Shown: positions 8,108 to 17,967, counted from the stretch's first letter. The stretch is DNA of 64,000 bases from Ewingella sp049889095 (GCA_049889095.1 JBLJFK010000001.1); one strand, 5' to 3'. The notes: generated from the letters alone by a model not told the origin. A program made the numbers and translations.

Positions 8108-9664
8108 ATGACATCCACCCTAAGAAAATCAGAACACACATTACAGTGGCAGTCAGCGCTGACTGCAGCCAACAGTATTACCGAAAAATGGAACCAGCCC
8201 GGTGAGCCGGGGGGGGCTATCACCCTGTTTGACAGCGGTTCGCTTCAGGGTCATACCTCAGGCGGTCTGGCCAATCTCACCACCGGTGAGCGTTTCAGTA
8301 TCGACAATGTGGTGCGCTATGCCTCGGTCACCAAGCATATTTTCGCCACGCTGGCGCTGTATCACAGCGATGCAGGACTCTCCCTCAATGACACACTCGG
8401 CCAATATTTACCCCTGTTGAAAGCACCCATGTCGCAGGTGACTATTGGTCAGGCGCTGGACATGACCGGCGGCTTGCCCGACGTGCGTGAAACGCTCTCC
8501 TTGCTGGGCGTATCGGTCTATGACGCCAGCGAGCCGGACGCTATTCTCGAATTCCTGTCACAGGATGGTGCGCTGAACTTCCCGGCGGGCACTGAAATTT
8601 CCTACTCCAATACCGGCTACCGCCTGGTTGAAGCCATTTTAAACAGCAAAGGGATCCTGTTCGAAGACTTGCTGCAACAGCACATTGCCCGGCCACTGGA
8701 CATCGCTCTGCATGCGCCGGATAGCTGGTTTGACGTGGTTCCCGGCCTGATTCCCGGTTACTGGAAGGATAATTCCGTCTGGAAAACCACCAGCGCTGGG
8801 TTACATCTGTCAGCCTCGGGCAGCCTGACCGGCAGCCTGCGCTCGCTCACGGTATGGCTGCAAAGCCTGTTAGCGAACAGCGGTCCTGGTGCCGGGATGC
8901 TGGAAAAACTCTCCGCTCCGCGCCATCTGCATGGTGATATTCTCTCCGCTTATGGGCTGGGAATCACTTCCGTCGAGATTGGTGGCCACAAAGTGTACGG
9001 CCATGGCGGTTCTCATGCAGGTTATAAGACCTATTTCCTGCTGCATCCGCAACTCAACGCAGGTATCGCGCTGGTCTCTAACCGCGAAGACACCGCCGCC
9101 TATAGCGCTGCGCTGGAAGTCATGTCTGCCCTGCTCGGCAGCCCATTACCCGCACGCAGCAACGCCATACCCGACGGACTTTACGCCAGCGTCGCAGAGC
9201 CTTACTGGCTCAAAATCAGTCAAGGTGTCGCCAGCTATCTTGGCGCAGGTGATAATCTGTATCAGGGGACGGATGAAGGCGAGGCTATTTCGCTTTCTGC
9301 CCATATGCCGATGCGTCTGCGCTGGGATGGTTACGCGATAAAGGGTGAAATTGGCCATGCAACGCGTCAATTTGTACCGGTAGAACCCAATGACTGTCTG
9401 GAGAAAGTACAGGGCTGCTGGTTCCACCCGGAATCAAAAGCGGCGTTTGACATCGAAGGTGACCAGTTGCTCATGGGCGTTGGTCCCCTGCGCAGCCGTG
9501 GCACGCTAACGTCGCTCGGCCAGGGTCGTTTATTGGTAGAAATGCCCGACGGGCCCTGGCAAAAGTCGTTCTGTCTCTATTTCCAGGGCTACAATGTCCG
9601 GTTAGTCTCCAACCGCAGCCGGGTGTTGAGTTTCCGTCGTTCTCTATGCCTCCAGCTCCCATAA
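8108..9664 (+). CDS. S12 serine hydrolase resembling D-aminopeptidase DAP
   Basis: A 518-aa penicillin-recognising hydrolase. The catalytic triad elements are clear: SVTK (Ser73, Lys76), YSN (Tyr166) and HGG (His299). Their spacing and the long C-terminal part after about residue 340 match Ochrobactrum D-aminopeptidase, which removes D-residues from peptide N-termini; AmpC or esterase relatives usually lack such a C-terminal region. No signal peptide is seen, so it should act on peptides after import. The 3' end overlaps the convergent LysR gene by 21 bp. D-aminopeptidase activity is inferred from architecture and neighbours. Confidence 0.8.
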   Translation: MTSTLRKSEHTLQWQSALTAANSITEKWNQPGEPGGAITLFDSGSLQGHTSGGLANLTTGERFSIDNVVRYASVTKHIFATLALYHSDAGLSLNDTLGQYLPLLKAPMSQVTIGQALDMTGGLPDVRETLSLLGVSVYDASEPDAILEFLSQDGALNFPAGTEISYSNTGYRLVEAILNSKGILFEDLLQQHIARPLDIALHAPDSWFDVVPGLIPGYWKDNSVWKTTSAGLHLSASGSLTGSLRSLTVWLQSLLANSGPGAGMLEKLSAPRHLHGDILSAYGLGITSVEIGGHKVYGHGGSHAGYKTYFLLHPQLNAGIALVSNREDTAAYSAALEVMSALLGSPLPARSNAIPDGLYASVAEPYWLKISQGVASYLGAGDNLYQGTDEGEAISLSAHMPMRLRWDGYAIKGEIGHATRQFVPVEPNDCLEKVQGCWFHPESKAAFDIEGDQLLMGVGPLRSRGTLTSLGQGRLLVEMPDGPWQKSFCLYFQGYNVRLVSNRSRVLSFRRSLCLQLP

Positions 9665-10525
9665 TTTATGTCTGATCAGTTGTTTGAGTTTAAGTGCTGC
9701 CTGACTTTGAGGTTGATCTCTGCGGCTAAGCAGAATCACTTCAAACGGCAGAGCTTCAACGACGGGCAGGATTTTAAGCTGGTCGCTATAACGCCTGGCG
9801 GTGAAGGTATCAACCACACCGACACCGCCGCCAGCCAACACCAGATCGGCGATCACCGAGTAGGTTTTAATGTGCAGTTGCGAACGCGGCGTCAGGCCAT
9901 TTTCACGTAATACGCGACTGAGTACCTGACCGAGAGGGTCTTGCTGTTGCAGCATCAGTAAATCGTTGTCGCATAGCCAGCTCAGCGAAACCGGTCCTTC
10001 CTGCGGGCTGTCGGCGGGTAACAGTGCCACCATGTCGGCGCGGTAGATAGACTCAGACACCAGTTCTGATGATACCTGCTCGCCGAAAGCCAGTGCGAAA
10101 TCCATCTTATAATGCAGCAGGTCCTGGCTCAGCGTGTTGAAATGACCCGTCACCAGTTCAACGCTACCGCCGGGTATCTGACGGCGAAAATCCACCAGCA
10201 CGGGTGCCATCACACTGTGGCCCAGTGAGTGCGCCGAGCCAATACGAACATGCTGCCCTTCGCCCTGGCGTAACTGTTCGGCCAGTACGCCAATGGCCTG
10301 AATGTGGCTGAACAACGCCTCCACTTCCGGCATCAGCCGTCGGCCTTCCGGCGTGACGATCAATCCCTGCGGGCTCCGGTCAAACAGCGTAAAGCCCAGT
10401 TGTTGCTCAGCATGGTTGAGCACCCGGCTGACATTGGGCTGGGATACATTAAGCAACCGCGCAGCACCGCTGACGCTGCCCGCCTGTAAGACCGCCTGAA
10501 ACACTTCGATATGACGTAAGCGCAT
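9644..10525 (-). CDS. LysR-family regulator of the peptide/D-amino acid cluster
   Basis: A 293-aa LysR regulator. An N-terminal winged helix-turn-helix (SVSGAARLLNVSQPNVSRVL, about residues 17-36) is followed by a substrate-binding domain. The start is set at ATG 10525, behind AGGAG, rather than at the longer opening at 10597; MRLRHIEVF is the usual LysR N-terminus. It lies downstream of the M55 gene in the same direction and converges on the S12 hydrolase. The perfect 12-bp palindrome just upstream (10552-10563) is a candidate binding site. Which genes it controls is inferred from position. Confidence 0.85.
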   Translation of the reverse strand: MRLRHIEVFQAVLQAGSVSGAARLLNVSQPNVSRVLNHAEQQLGFTLFDRSPQGLIVTPEGRRLMPEVEALFSHIQAIGVLAEQLRQGEGQHVRIGSAHSLGHSVMAPVLVDFRRQIPGGSVELVTGHFNTLSQDLLHYKMDFALAFGEQVSSELVSESIYRADMVALLPADSPQEGPVSLSWLCDNDLLMLQQQDPLGQVLSRVLRENGLTPRSQLHIKTYSVIADLVLAGGGVGVVDTFTARRYSDQLKILPVVEALPFEVILLSRRDQPQSQAALKLKQLIRHKLWELEA

Positions 10526-10551
10526 GCGCTCCTGCCTCTTCACAAAATCCG

Positions 10552-10563
10552 ATATTGCAATAT
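10552..10563. promoter_or_regulatory. palindrome ATATTGCAATAT, candidate LysR site
   Basis: A perfect 12-bp palindrome 27 bp upstream of the LysR start, with the T-N(n)-A symmetry typical of LysR autoregulatory sites. Confidence 0.35.
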
Positions 10564-10630
10564 ACCCAAAATCATTCGCGTCGCGGGAAGGTGACACACC
10601 AGCGCCATGAAGGATGAAAGGTTCGCTGTT

Positions 10631-11452
10631 TTATTTCTGCGTTGAAGCGAGATAGGAGAACGCACTGAGTAAGCTGATGATGGGCGCAACGCTGGCGCTG
10701 GTGTAACTGACGGTAACGGCATCAAGGCGTTCGACGCCAGGGATTAACATAAACAGATCCGCCAACACCGGTTTAGCCACCATCAGTTCGAGCGTATAGG
10801 GCGATGAGAAACGGTTGGTGATGCCCGGCACGGCTTTGGTGACGGCCAGGGTAGCCTGTTTGCGGATCTGGGCGCGGGCAATGGACGGGCTGTCAGATTC
10901 AGCGGCGTTGGCGGAGATCGCGCGTTTCACACAAACAAACTGTGCATACGGATAGTGCTGGTTAATCCATCTTTCGAGCTGGTCGTCGCCGGTCACCAGC
11001 CACAATGGCACGTTGAGTTCAGCCGCAGCAGCCGCATAAAGATCGCTCTCACCGACCACCTGTCCGTTCAGTTTTACACGGTAAAATGCACGCCCGTTGA
11101 TGGTATGTGCCAATACTCCGGCTTCACCCGCCGCAGTATGAAAACCCACCAGCATCAGGCCGTCGTACTGCTGTTGCGCAATGCCTTCTATCATCGACAA
11201 CACCCGGGGTTTGCCCTGAACCAAACGCGCTCGCGGATCGATATTTTCAGCCCGCAGGTTTTGCATGGTCGCGTGGCTGTCTGCGACCGTAACGGTCGTT
11301 GCACCACCGGCAAATGCGCCATCAATCGCGGCATTCACTTCCTGCTCCATTAATGCACGGGCGGCGTCATAGTCCGTATTGCCGGGGCTGCACTGCTCAG
11401 GACGCATCACGCCCGCCACGCCTTCAATATCGGCAGAGATGAAAATTTTCAT
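10631..11452 (-). CDS. M55 family D-aminopeptidase (DppA type)
   Basis: A 273-aa zinc peptidase of the Bacillus DppA family, which removes N-terminal D-amino acids from short peptides. All expected positions are in place: Asp8 and Glu10 (SADIEG), His60 (ADSH), His105 (GFHT), the catalytic His116 (LAHT) and Glu135 (VGES). Its start overlaps the stop of the upstream P1 peptidase by 4 bp, so it is the last gene of the tightly packed minus-strand importer operon. It should act in the cytosol on imported peptides. This gene is the strongest single clue that the cluster handles D-amino acids. Confidence 0.92.
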   Translation of the reverse strand: MKIFISADIEGVAGVMRPEQCSPGNTDYDAARALMEQEVNAAIDGAFAGGATTVTVADSHATMQNLRAENIDPRARLVQGKPRVLSMIEGIAQQQYDGLMLVGFHTAAGEAGVLAHTINGRAFYRVKLNGQVVGESDLYAAAAAELNVPLWLVTGDDQLERWINQHYPYAQFVCVKRAISANAAESDSPSIARAQIRKQATLAVTKAVPGITNRFSSPYTLELMVAKPVLADLFMLIPGVERLDAVTVSYTSASVAPIISLLSAFSYLASTQK

Positions 11453-12516
11453 GATAGGTTCTCGTTGTAGTGATCCAAAATATCCCGCAAAGAAACGCGG
11501 TGATGGCCGCGAAATCCGGTAACAGACTCAGCACTGAGCATGGCGTCCTGCACCGCCTGTTCGGTGGCATCTGCGGCCAACGCCAGCAAGGGGTCAAGAT
11601 CCCGTTCGGCGGTCAGAGTGCCCTGACGCTGAGTGGAAAACGCCAGCGAAATATCGCCCGAGCCGTGGCCCCAGTGACTTCCCAGACGGCCTAAACCGGC
11701 ACCGGCCCGTTTGGCGATGCGCGTCAGTTGACGGCTGTCGAGATAACGGTCACAGGCCATAATAATAATCACAGAACCGGCGTCAACCTGCGGTGCAGCC
11801 TGCGCTAAACGTTGTTGAATCGCCGCGCCAGCCCGCACGCCATCAAGCGTAAGTTCAGACAGCGTACCAAAATTTGCCAGTACCAGAACGCCAAGCGTGG
11901 CATTAAGCGTCTCGCACCAGCGCGACGCAGTGCCAATGCCGCCCTTCAGACCGAAACAGCTCATGCCGCGCCCCGCGCCTACACTGCCTCGGGCGAAGTC
12001 GCTGCGGGCGGAATCCAACGCCGCCAGCACGTTGTTTTCGGTTACCGCCATCGCCTGAATATCATTGAGATAGAAATCGTTGCATTCGAGGATCAGCGGA
12101 TTGATGGTCGCATCCGGGCGGCCGATTTGCGGAAACTGCTGGCAACTGCGCTTCACCAGCGCGTTGAATAAAGTACCGGTGGCAAAGGTGTTGCTGAGCA
12201 GAATCGGCGTTTGCAGTTCGCCCAGTTCCATCACCTGAATCAACCCCATCGGTTTAGCAAAACCGTTGAGTACCGAGACACCACAGGCCAAAGGCTGCGC
12301 ATATAGATTGTCGCCCGGAGGCACAATTGCGGTGACGCCGGTCTGCACGTCACCCACCGCCAGCGTGCTGTGGCCGACGGTGACGCCCGTAACGTCGCTC
12401 AGACTGTTGGTCGGTCCGCAGGGAAAACGCGGGCGAAAAATCTGCCGTTTGTCAGCCCAGCGCCTGAGCAGCGCATTCAGGCCTGCCCGGGAAAAATCAT
12501 CGGTTTCTTTGGTCAT
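11449..12516 (-). CDS. P1/S58 family aminopeptidase (DmpA-like, self-cleaving)
   Basis: A 355-aa N-terminal-nucleophile peptidase related to Ochrobactrum DmpA (L-aminopeptidase/D-Ala-esterase) and beta-peptidyl aminopeptidases. Family blocks seen: DVTGVTVGH near residue 41, SVGAGRGMSCFGLKGGIG (178-195), and AGSVIII where Gly247-Ser248 is the expected autocleavage bond and Ser248 the nucleophile. Starts and stops overlap both neighbours by 4 bp. Members accept D- or beta-peptide substrates, which agrees with the adjacent M55 peptidase. Confidence 0.88.
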   Translation of the reverse strand: MTKETDDFSRAGLNALLRRWADKRQIFRPRFPCGPTNSLSDVTGVTVGHSTLAVGDVQTGVTAIVPPGDNLYAQPLACGVSVLNGFAKPMGLIQVMELGELQTPILLSNTFATGTLFNALVKRSCQQFPQIGRPDATINPLILECNDFYLNDIQAMAVTENNVLAALDSARSDFARGSVGAGRGMSCFGLKGGIGTASRWCETLNATLGVLVLANFGTLSELTLDGVRAGAAIQQRLAQAAPQVDAGSVIIIMACDRYLDSRQLTRIAKRAGAGLGRLGSHWGHGSGDISLAFSTQRQGTLTAERDLDPLLALAADATEQAVQDAMLSAESVTGFRGHHRVSLRDILDHYNENLS

Positions 12517-13403
12517 TTCTTCAGTTTAGGATCCAGCGTGTCGCGCAGGGCGTCACCCAATAGGTTAAAAGCCAATACCGTGAGGAAGATAGCAAGACCG
12601 GGGAATACGCTGACATGCCACTTTCCGGCCATCATCATGTTGCGACTCATTGCCAGAATATTTCCCCACTCAGGCACATCCGGCTCAGGGCCGAGGCCGA
12701 TAAAACTAAGGCTGGCCGCGGTAAGAATACTGGTACCGATGCGCATGGTGAAATAGACAATCACGTTCGAGAGTGTGCCGGGTAAAATATGGCGCAGCAA
12801 CACCACCCGGTCAGGCGCACCAACGCAGCGCACCGCTTCAACATAAGGGCTTTGTTTGATGGATAACGTGGCGGCACGCACGATGCGCGCAAAAACCGGC
12901 ACACTGAATACGGCGACGGCGATAATGACGTTATTAAGGCCGGGGCCGAGGATCGCCACCACCGCAATGGCCAGCAGCATACCAGGGAAAGCAAACAGCA
13001 CGTCTGAGCCACGCATGATCAGCATATCCAGCCATTTGCCGTAATAACCGGCCAGCAGTCCGAGGAACACGCCAACGATCATACCGAGCGTTACCGAGAA
13101 GACGCCAACGTACAACGAAATACGCGAACCATAAATAATACGACTTAACACGTCGCGGCCCAGATCATCGGTGCCAAACCAGTGAGCCGCCGAAGGGCCA
13201 GACCCAAGCGCCATCCAGTCCGGCGTCATCGGGTCATAAGGAGCCAGCCACGGTGCAAAGATGGCGATAAGCACCAGCAGCAGAATAAATCCACCCGCCA
13301 CAACAGCCATCGGATGACGAATAAACGCGTGGAAAAAATCATACCAGGGGGAACGGATGTCGTCGTTCTGCGGTACAGGCGTGACAATTACGGACTCAGT
13401 CAT
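12513..13403 (-). CDS. peptide ABC importer permease (DppC/GsiD-like)
   Basis: A 296-aa inner-membrane permease. It shows the HWFGTDDLGRDVLSR segment of the DppC/GsiD group and an EAA loop (YVEAVRCVGA). It ends GDALRDTLDPKLKK. It is coupled to the P1 peptidase downstream by a 4-bp overlap and lies 9 bp after the partner permease. The importer resembles glutathione importer GsiABCD in subunit layout, but the accompanying peptidases indicate another peptide ligand. Confidence 0.9.
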   Translation of the reverse strand: MTESVIVTPVPQNDDIRSPWYDFFHAFIRHPMAVVAGGFILLLVLIAIFAPWLAPYDPMTPDWMALGSGPSAAHWFGTDDLGRDVLSRIIYGSRISLYVGVFSVTLGMIVGVFLGLLAGYYGKWLDMLIMRGSDVLFAFPGMLLAIAVVAILGPGLNNVIIAVAVFSVPVFARIVRAATLSIKQSPYVEAVRCVGAPDRVVLLRHILPGTLSNVIVYFTMRIGTSILTAASLSFIGLGPEPDVPEWGNILAMSRNMMMAGKWHVSVFPGLAIFLTVLAFNLLGDALRDTLDPKLKK

Positions 13404-13412
13404 AGTGCCTCC

Positions 13413-14333
13413 TTAACGCAGACGGATAGCCGGATTAACCACCGCATAGAGCAGGTCTACCAGCAGGTTAATCAGGATAAATTCGAACACAAACAGCATT
13501 ACCAGCGCCTGAATAACCGGCTGGTCCTGCGTTTTTATCGACTCAATCAGCAGCCATCCAAGACCCGGCCAACTGAACACGCTCTCTACAATGATCGAAC
13601 CGCCAAGCAGGAATCCAAATTGCAGACCAAGCATGGTGATAATCGGGATCAGCGCATTGCGCATGATGTGCTTCCAGGTCACCCGCTTCGCGCGTAATCC
13701 CTTGGCGTTGGCGGTGCGTACATAGTCCTCCTGCGCCACGTCGAGAAACGCGGAACGGGTAAAACGCGCCATCACTGCCGCCACGGAAGATCCCAGCGTA
13801 ATAGCCGGTAAAATGATATCGCTGGGATGGTTAAACCCGCTGACTGAAAACAGCCCGAATGGCATGGCGACGAACTGGATCAACAACAGCCCCAGCCAAA
13901 AGGGCGGCATAGAAATCCCGCCGACCGCCATGCTCATCAGCGTCCAATCCTGCCATTTTCCGCGCTTTAGCGCCGACACAACGCCGATCACCAGCCCCAA
14001 TACTACCGACCAGGTGAAACCGGCCAGCGCCAGCAATAGCGTCGGCATAAAGCCGCTTTCAATTACGCTGCTGACCGGCTGACGGGTACGGTAGGTCGTG
14101 CCTAAATCGCCATGCACCATACCGTCGAGCCAGCGCCAATACTGCGCCGGCAGCGGATCGTTCAGGCCAAGCAGTTGCCGCGCTGACTCCACCGCTTCAA
14201 TCGGTGCATCCTGTCCAGCGTAAATGCGCGCAGGGTCACCCGGTAGCAGCTTGATGAAACCAAAAACCAGCAGCGATACCACCAATAGCACCGGGATCAT
14301 TTCCAGCAGTCGGCGTATAAAATAGGTCAGCAT
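13413..14333 (-). CDS. peptide ABC importer permease (DppB/GsiC-like)
   Basis: A 306-aa permease with an N-terminal signal-anchor helix (MLTYFIRRLLEMIPVLL), six predicted membrane segments and the EAA loop YVRTANAKGLRAKRV. It partners the permease at 12513. It is separated from the binding-protein stop by 134 bp holding an inverted GC-rich repeat, unlike the tight spacing elsewhere in this operon. Confidence 0.9.
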   Translation of the reverse strand: MLTYFIRRLLEMIPVLLVVSLLVFGFIKLLPGDPARIYAGQDAPIEAVESARQLLGLNDPLPAQYWRWLDGMVHGDLGTTYRTRQPVSSVIESGFMPTLLLALAGFTWSVVLGLVIGVVSALKRGKWQDWTLMSMAVGGISMPPFWLGLLLIQFVAMPFGLFSVSGFNHPSDIILPAITLGSSVAAVMARFTRSAFLDVAQEDYVRTANAKGLRAKRVTWKHIMRNALIPIITMLGLQFGFLLGGSIIVESVFSWPGLGWLLIESIKTQDQPVIQALVMLFVFEFILINLLVDLLYAVVNPAIRLR

Positions 14334-14360
14334 AAATGTGTTTCCCGTGAATTCAGTTAA

Positions 14361-14461
14361 CTCCCTCCCCTGCGAAAAGAGGGTTGGGGCGGGGTATAGC
14401 AGGCAACTCTGGAATTGTTGGTAAACCCCCTCCCAGCCTCCCCCCTTCGCAGGGGGAGGAG
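14361..14461. repeat. inverted pair of GC-rich intergenic repeats
   Basis: Left arm 14361-14394 (starting CTCCCTCCCCTGCGAAAAG) and right arm 14425-14461 (ending TTCGCAGGGGGAGGAG) are imperfect inverted copies of the same sequence, separated by about 30 bp. Similar CCCTCCC/GGGAGGG units are common between genes in enterobacteria. Lying inside the operon between binding protein and permease, the hairpin could trim or stabilise the mRNA and lower permease expression. Confidence 0.6.
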
Positions 14462-14467
14462 AAAAAA

Positions 14468-16012
14468 TTACTTAAACTCTGCCTGATTGAAGATCAACGA
14501 ACCGTCTGCCAGCATATAGACGCCGGAGAGGTCTTTGCTCTTGCCGACCAGATTGTCCGGTACGCCAAGGTAGGCAACCGGTGCATCTGCCCACAACAGT
14601 TTTTGCGCGTCGGCGTAGGCCGCCTGGCGTTTGGCAGGATCGGCAGTTTGCAGGCCCGCAGTAATGGCCGCATCCACCTGCTTGTTGCTGTAATAAGAGA
14701 CGTTATAGCCGGTCGGGATCCAGGATTCGGTGGCGAACAGCGGACGCAGCGCCCAGTCGGCATCACCGGTTGACGCTGACCATGCACCGTAATACATCTC
14801 GACTTTGGCATCGGCCGGTTTCGGCGTACTCCACAGACGCTGGTTAAGTGAGCCGGAATCCATCGGCACCAGTTTGATTCGGATGCCAATCTGCGACAGT
14901 TGCTGCTTGAGGAACTGGCCGCTGCGGATGCGGTCGGATTTGTTGGAGCTCCAGAGTTCAACATCAAAGCCCTTCTCATAGCCGGCGGCTTTCATCAGCT
15001 CTTTCGCTTTAGCAATGTTGTAGCTGTAATCCGGAGTGGTCTGCTTTTCATAGAACTGGACGTTTTTCGGCAGTGGCGACGTAGATGGCGAACCCAGACC
15101 CGCAAAACCTACTTTCAGCCACAGATTACGGTCGATGGCGTAGTTAATTGCCTGGCGCACACGCACGTCTGAGAACTCTTTTTTCTGCGTATTGAATGCA
15201 ACGTAATAAAGGTAGATGCCGGGATTTTGCGAAATATCCAGTTTAGGATCGTTTTTCACGGTATCGACTAAATCAGAGGGTAACGGATACACAGCATCCA
15301 CGCCGCCGGACTTGAGTTTTGCTACCTGTGTGGAGTCTTCCGGTGTCGGATAAAGCGTCACGGAATCCACTTTTGGCCACCCTTTTTGCCAGTAATTGTC
15401 ATACTTCACCAGCTTGACGTCTTTGCCCTGCTGCCATTCGACAAATTTAAACGGCCCAGTTCCTACCGGATGCACACTGAGATCCTGCTCGTTCGGATAC
15501 TGTTTCAGCGCCGCCGGGCTGTGCATGACGGCTGACGGATGCGCCAGCGTGTTGATCATCGCGCCAAAAGGTTTGTTTAGGGTGATTTTTACCTGATACG
15601 GCGTCACGACATCGACCGATTTAATCATGCTGAACAGGGCATTACGTTTCAGATGATTGGCAGGATTGGAGAGCCGGTCGAGGTTAATTTTCACCGCGTC
15701 GGCGTTAAACGGTGTGCCGTCCTGGAAGGTCACATCATGGCGCAGGTTGATGGTGAATTCGGTGGCGTCAGCGTTGCTGGTGTAATCGGTGGCCAGTACC
15801 GGCACGATCGCCATTTTGCTATCAAACTGGAATAGACGCTCAAAAATAGCGCTCTGCACCGAGTAACTCAGGGTGTCGGTGGTGTCATGCGGGTCAAACC
15901 CGGTCATGTCGGCGTACATGGAGATGCGCAGGTCTTTGGCCTGGGCCGAGGCTACAAAACAGAGTGCCAGTGCAGCAGCCACTAAGCTTTTACGTAAAAA
16001 AGTCGATTGCAT
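14468..16012 (-). CDS. peptide ABC importer, substrate-binding protein (GsiB/DppA-like)
   Basis: A periplasmic SBP_bac_5 protein of 514 aa from ATG 16012, which follows AGGAG. The upstream in-frame start at 16066 is rejected since it lacks this site and would bury the signal peptide. A Sec signal runs to about AQA-KDLRISMYAD. Family landmarks are FDPHDTTDT, HPVGTGPFKFVEW and the C-terminal YLGVPDNLVG region. The gene is third of the operon, after the fused ATPase gene. Ligand not determinable; the GsiB-like shape suggests small peptides. Confidence 0.88.
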   Translation of the reverse strand: MQSTFLRKSLVAAALALCFVASAQAKDLRISMYADMTGFDPHDTTDTLSYSVQSAIFERLFQFDSKMAIVPVLATDYTSNADATEFTINLRHDVTFQDGTPFNADAVKINLDRLSNPANHLKRNALFSMIKSVDVVTPYQVKITLNKPFGAMINTLAHPSAVMHSPAALKQYPNEQDLSVHPVGTGPFKFVEWQQGKDVKLVKYDNYWQKGWPKVDSVTLYPTPEDSTQVAKLKSGGVDAVYPLPSDLVDTVKNDPKLDISQNPGIYLYYVAFNTQKKEFSDVRVRQAINYAIDRNLWLKVGFAGLGSPSTSPLPKNVQFYEKQTTPDYSYNIAKAKELMKAAGYEKGFDVELWSSNKSDRIRSGQFLKQQLSQIGIRIKLVPMDSGSLNQRLWSTPKPADAKVEMYYGAWSASTGDADWALRPLFATESWIPTGYNVSYYSNKQVDAAITAGLQTADPAKRQAAYADAQKLLWADAPVAYLGVPDNLVGKSKDLSGVYMLADGSLIFNQAEFK

Positions 16013-16047
16013 GTACTTCTCCTGTGTGTCCCAAAAATAAGCGTGAA

Positions 16048-17967
16048 TTATGTCTCTGACACCCAATGGTGCGGGCTTACCCGCCGATATTGGATTTTTT
16101 CTATCTGCATTCCCGCCGGATGGACCGGCGATTTCACTTCCACATCATCAAAGCTGCGCGTCGTCCGCCGTGACGGGTCCGCCACCGGTACGGAGCTAAG
16201 CAAGCGACGGGTGTAAGGGTGCTGAGGTGAGCTAAAAATCGCCTCCCGCGGGCCGATTTCCACAATCTGGCCGAGGTACATCACCGCCACGCGGTTAGCG
16301 ATGCGCTCCACCACGGCCATATCGTGGGAGATAAACAGCCAGGCCACACCGGTGTCGCGCTGTAAATCCATCATCAAATTCACCACCTGCGCCTGGATAG
16401 ACACATCGAGCGCTGACACGGCTTCATCGGCGATAATCACCTGCGGCTGCAAGGCCATCGCGCGGGCAATGGCGATACGCTGGCGCTGGCCACCGGAGAA
16501 TTCGTGCGGATAACGCCGCGCATGTGACGGCTCCAGCCCGACGCTTTTGAGCAGTTTGTTTACTGTGGGAGTGGCGTGCGCCAACGACTTCGCCAGTCCG
16601 TGCAGTAGCAGCGGTTCAGCAATGGAAAACCCCACCGTTAAGCGCGGATTCAAAGAGGCATAAGGGTCCTGAAATACCATCTGGATTTGACGGCGCACCG
16701 CCTGAAACGGCTGGTCGCGCAGCATGGTGATCTCCTGGCCTTTGAGATAAATACTTTCAGACTGGCTATCCGCCAGGCGCAAAATTGCCCGGCCGGTAGT
16801 GGATTTACCACAACCGCTCTCGCCCACCAGTGCCAGTGTTTCGCCCGGCCAGATGGAGAAGTCGATCTGCTCAACCGCATGAACCTCTTTGGTTAACCGC
16901 GAAAGCACGCCGGAGCGGATCGGGTAACAGACGCGCAAACCGCGCACGTCAAGCAGCGGTGGCACGTCGTAATTGGCGGTCATTTGATCACCGTGATCCG
17001 CTAAGACCTGAACATCATCAGGGGCAATCGGTTGCGTTTCTGGCGAAGAAAAAGTGTTCAACAGCGGGAAACGGCGTGGCCATTTCAGACCCTGCATATC
17101 GCCAAGTTTTGGCACCGCAGCCAGCAGAGCACGGGTATAAGGATGCTGCGCGTTGGCGAAGATATCGGTCACGCTACCCTGCTCCACCACGCGGCCCTGA
17201 TACATCACCACCACGCGGTCGGCAATTTCGGCGACCACGCCCATATCGTGGGTAATAAACATCACCGACATATCGGTGCCCTGTTGCAAGTCACGCAGAA
17301 TTTGCAGAATGCGTGCCTGCACCGTGACGTCGAGTGCGGTCGTCGGTTCATCAGCAATCAGCAGCGCAGGATCACAGGACAGTGCCTGAGCAATCATCAC
17401 CCGCTGGCGCATACCGCCGGACAGCTCGTGCGGATAACAGTGTAAAATACGTTCGACATCAGGAATACGCACCTGACGCAACAGCTCACGGGCCTTGTCG
17501 AGAGCAGCTTTCTTGCCGCAAATATGGTGATCGAGCAGCGCTTCTGTGAGCTGGTCCCCCACCCGCAGCACCGGATTGAGCGAGGTCATAGGCTCCTGAA
17601 AAATCATCGCCATCTCCTGCCCACGCAGTTTGCGTCGTGCCTCGGCGGACGCCGCCACCAGCGGGTGACGCTGGCCGTCGCGGGTAAAGAAGTCGATGTC
17701 ACCGCCGTTAATGTGGGCGGAATCAGGCAACAAGCCCATTACGCTCAGTGAAGTGACCGATTTCCCGGAGCCGCTTTCGCCGACTACCGCCACCACTTCA
17801 CCTTTATTAATAGAAAAGGAAACGCCTTTTAGTGCCTGGGTCTGGCCCTGACGGCCAGAAAAAATGACCGACAGGTTGTTCACCTGCAGAATGGGCCGGT
17901 GAGGCTTGTCCGTTGACGCAGTTTGCGCATCGCTGGGGTTGTCTTGAGTGGCCGGTTCTGTATTCAA
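16048..17967 (-). CDS. fused double ATPase of peptide importer (GsiA-like), TTG start
   Basis: A 640-aa protein with two ABC domains in tandem, as in GsiA, serving both permeases. First domain: Walker A GESGSGKS, signature LSGGMRQR, Walker B LIADEPTTALD. Second domain: Walker A GESGCGKS, Q-loop VFQDPYAS, signature FSGGQRQR, Walker B IIADEAVSALD. The start is a TTG at 17967-17965, seven bases after a perfect AAGGAG; the longer ATG opening at 18123 lies inside the upstream epimerase gene and reads as non-native sequence. The rare start may limit ATPase supply. It lies 31 bp after the epimerase stop. Confidence 0.9.
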   Translation of the reverse strand: MNTEPATQDNPSDAQTASTDKPHRPILQVNNLSVIFSGRQGQTQALKGVSFSINKGEVVAVVGESGSGKSVTSLSVMGLLPDSAHINGGDIDFFTRDGQRHPLVAASAEARRKLRGQEMAMIFQEPMTSLNPVLRVGDQLTEALLDHHICGKKAALDKARELLRQVRIPDVERILHCYPHELSGGMRQRVMIAQALSCDPALLIADEPTTALDVTVQARILQILRDLQQGTDMSVMFITHDMGVVAEIADRVVVMYQGRVVEQGSVTDIFANAQHPYTRALLAAVPKLGDMQGLKWPRRFPLLNTFSSPETQPIAPDDVQVLADHGDQMTANYDVPPLLDVRGLRVCYPIRSGVLSRLTKEVHAVEQIDFSIWPGETLALVGESGCGKSTTGRAILRLADSQSESIYLKGQEITMLRDQPFQAVRRQIQMVFQDPYASLNPRLTVGFSIAEPLLLHGLAKSLAHATPTVNKLLKSVGLEPSHARRYPHEFSGGQRQRIAIARAMALQPQVIIADEAVSALDVSIQAQVVNLMMDLQRDTGVAWLFISHDMAVVERIANRVAVMYLGQIVEIGPREAIFSSPQHPYTRRLLSSVPVADPSRRTTRSFDDVEVKSPVHPAGMQIEKIQYRRVSPHHWVSET

